Assembly (NCBI GenBank): GCA_025997955.1
Contig: BNVH01000028.1
Span: 1-40,865, forward strand
Direction of reading: 5' to 3'
DNA: 40,865 bases
DNA from: Synergistales bacterium
GTDB taxonomy: Bacteria; Synergistota; Synergistia; Synergistales; Aminobacteriaceae
In this document: positions 40,746-40,865 of the stretch, piece by piece
Layout of the letters: every line of letters begins with the position of its first letter
Numbering within the stretch: the first letter of the stretch is position 1
Notes under the pieces: generated by a model
What the model was told of the DNA's origin: nothing
What the model saw: only the letters and a program-made list of their open reading frames with translations
The model's database searches: none
Translations under genes and position numbers: made by a program

Positions 40746-40865
40746 GCCGTGCTAAATAAGTCAGATGAATACCCTTATTCAGGGTATATCTCATTGGTTG
40801 AGGTGCGAGGAAATGCTTATTTTGTTTGATACAATACAGAGACTGCAGATACTTTTGTCACAAAC

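Noticed and set aside
1..40865. CRISPR array or tRNA/rRNA genes
   Set aside because: No regularly spaced repeats and no cloverleaf or rRNA-like sequence was noticed when reading either strand.

Overview
The window looks like a bacterial chromosome segment of intermediate GC content from an anaerobic, amino-acid- or organic-acid-fermenting diderm. A Na+-pumping biotin-dependent decarboxylase operon, an infC-rpmI-rplT-pheS-pheT-zapA block and a class II fumarase fit Synergistota best. That assignment rests on gene content and my impression of the proteins, not on a tree; Negativicutes or another anaerobic lineage is possible.

Layout. (1) 1-5060: tail of an Rpn-like nuclease/transposase, then galM and a ribose/galactose-type sugar ABC importer (binding protein, double ATPase, permease). 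(2) 5186-8958: promoter, mmdA, a small membrane subunit, a biotin carrier and mmdB, closed by a strong terminator. (3) 9032-10692: an AT-rich type II restriction-modification pair lying between two identical 46-bp copies of that terminator, the second overlapping the end of zapA. (4) 10741-16435, minus strand: infC-rpmI-rplT-pheS-pheT-coiled-coil gene-zapA, with a leader attenuator and a non-AUG infC start. (5) 16473-19966, minus strand: 4-OT tautomerase, fumC, a pseudopilin, a SMUG1-type uracil-DNA glycosylase and a secreted unknown. (6) 20080-23401: a membrane GGDEF diguanylate cyclase, a gap gene resembling glycosomal GAPDH, and a YafQ-type toxin-antitoxin pair on the minus strand.

(7) 23604 to the right edge: a surface-glycan island on the plus strand. 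It holds three GT2-like glycosyltransferases, two TylF-type methyltransferases, an FkbM methyltransferase, a zinc-ribbon methyltransferase, four radical-SAM proteins, an aldo/keto reductase with two ferredoxin-type clusters, a DUF115 (Maf-like) protein, a NeuB-type synthase and a CMP-nonulosonate synthetase fused to a HAD phosphatase. This suggests synthesis and transfer of a nonulosonic (sialic-like) acid, perhaps onto flagellin or another surface protein, with unusual radical-SAM tailoring. The island has long G tracts (13, 9 and 11 G) and an ACAAG pentanucleotide repeat inside reading frames. One TylF gene is out of frame as sequenced (OFF) and its paralogue is in frame (ON), which points to phase-variable glycan decoration. 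Several decayed gene ends between intact genes show cassette shuffling. A similar small Rossmann-like module recurs on at least six of the island's enzymes.

The most noteworthy observations are the phase-variable radical-SAM/nonulosonate island and the restriction-modification insertion with its long target duplication.
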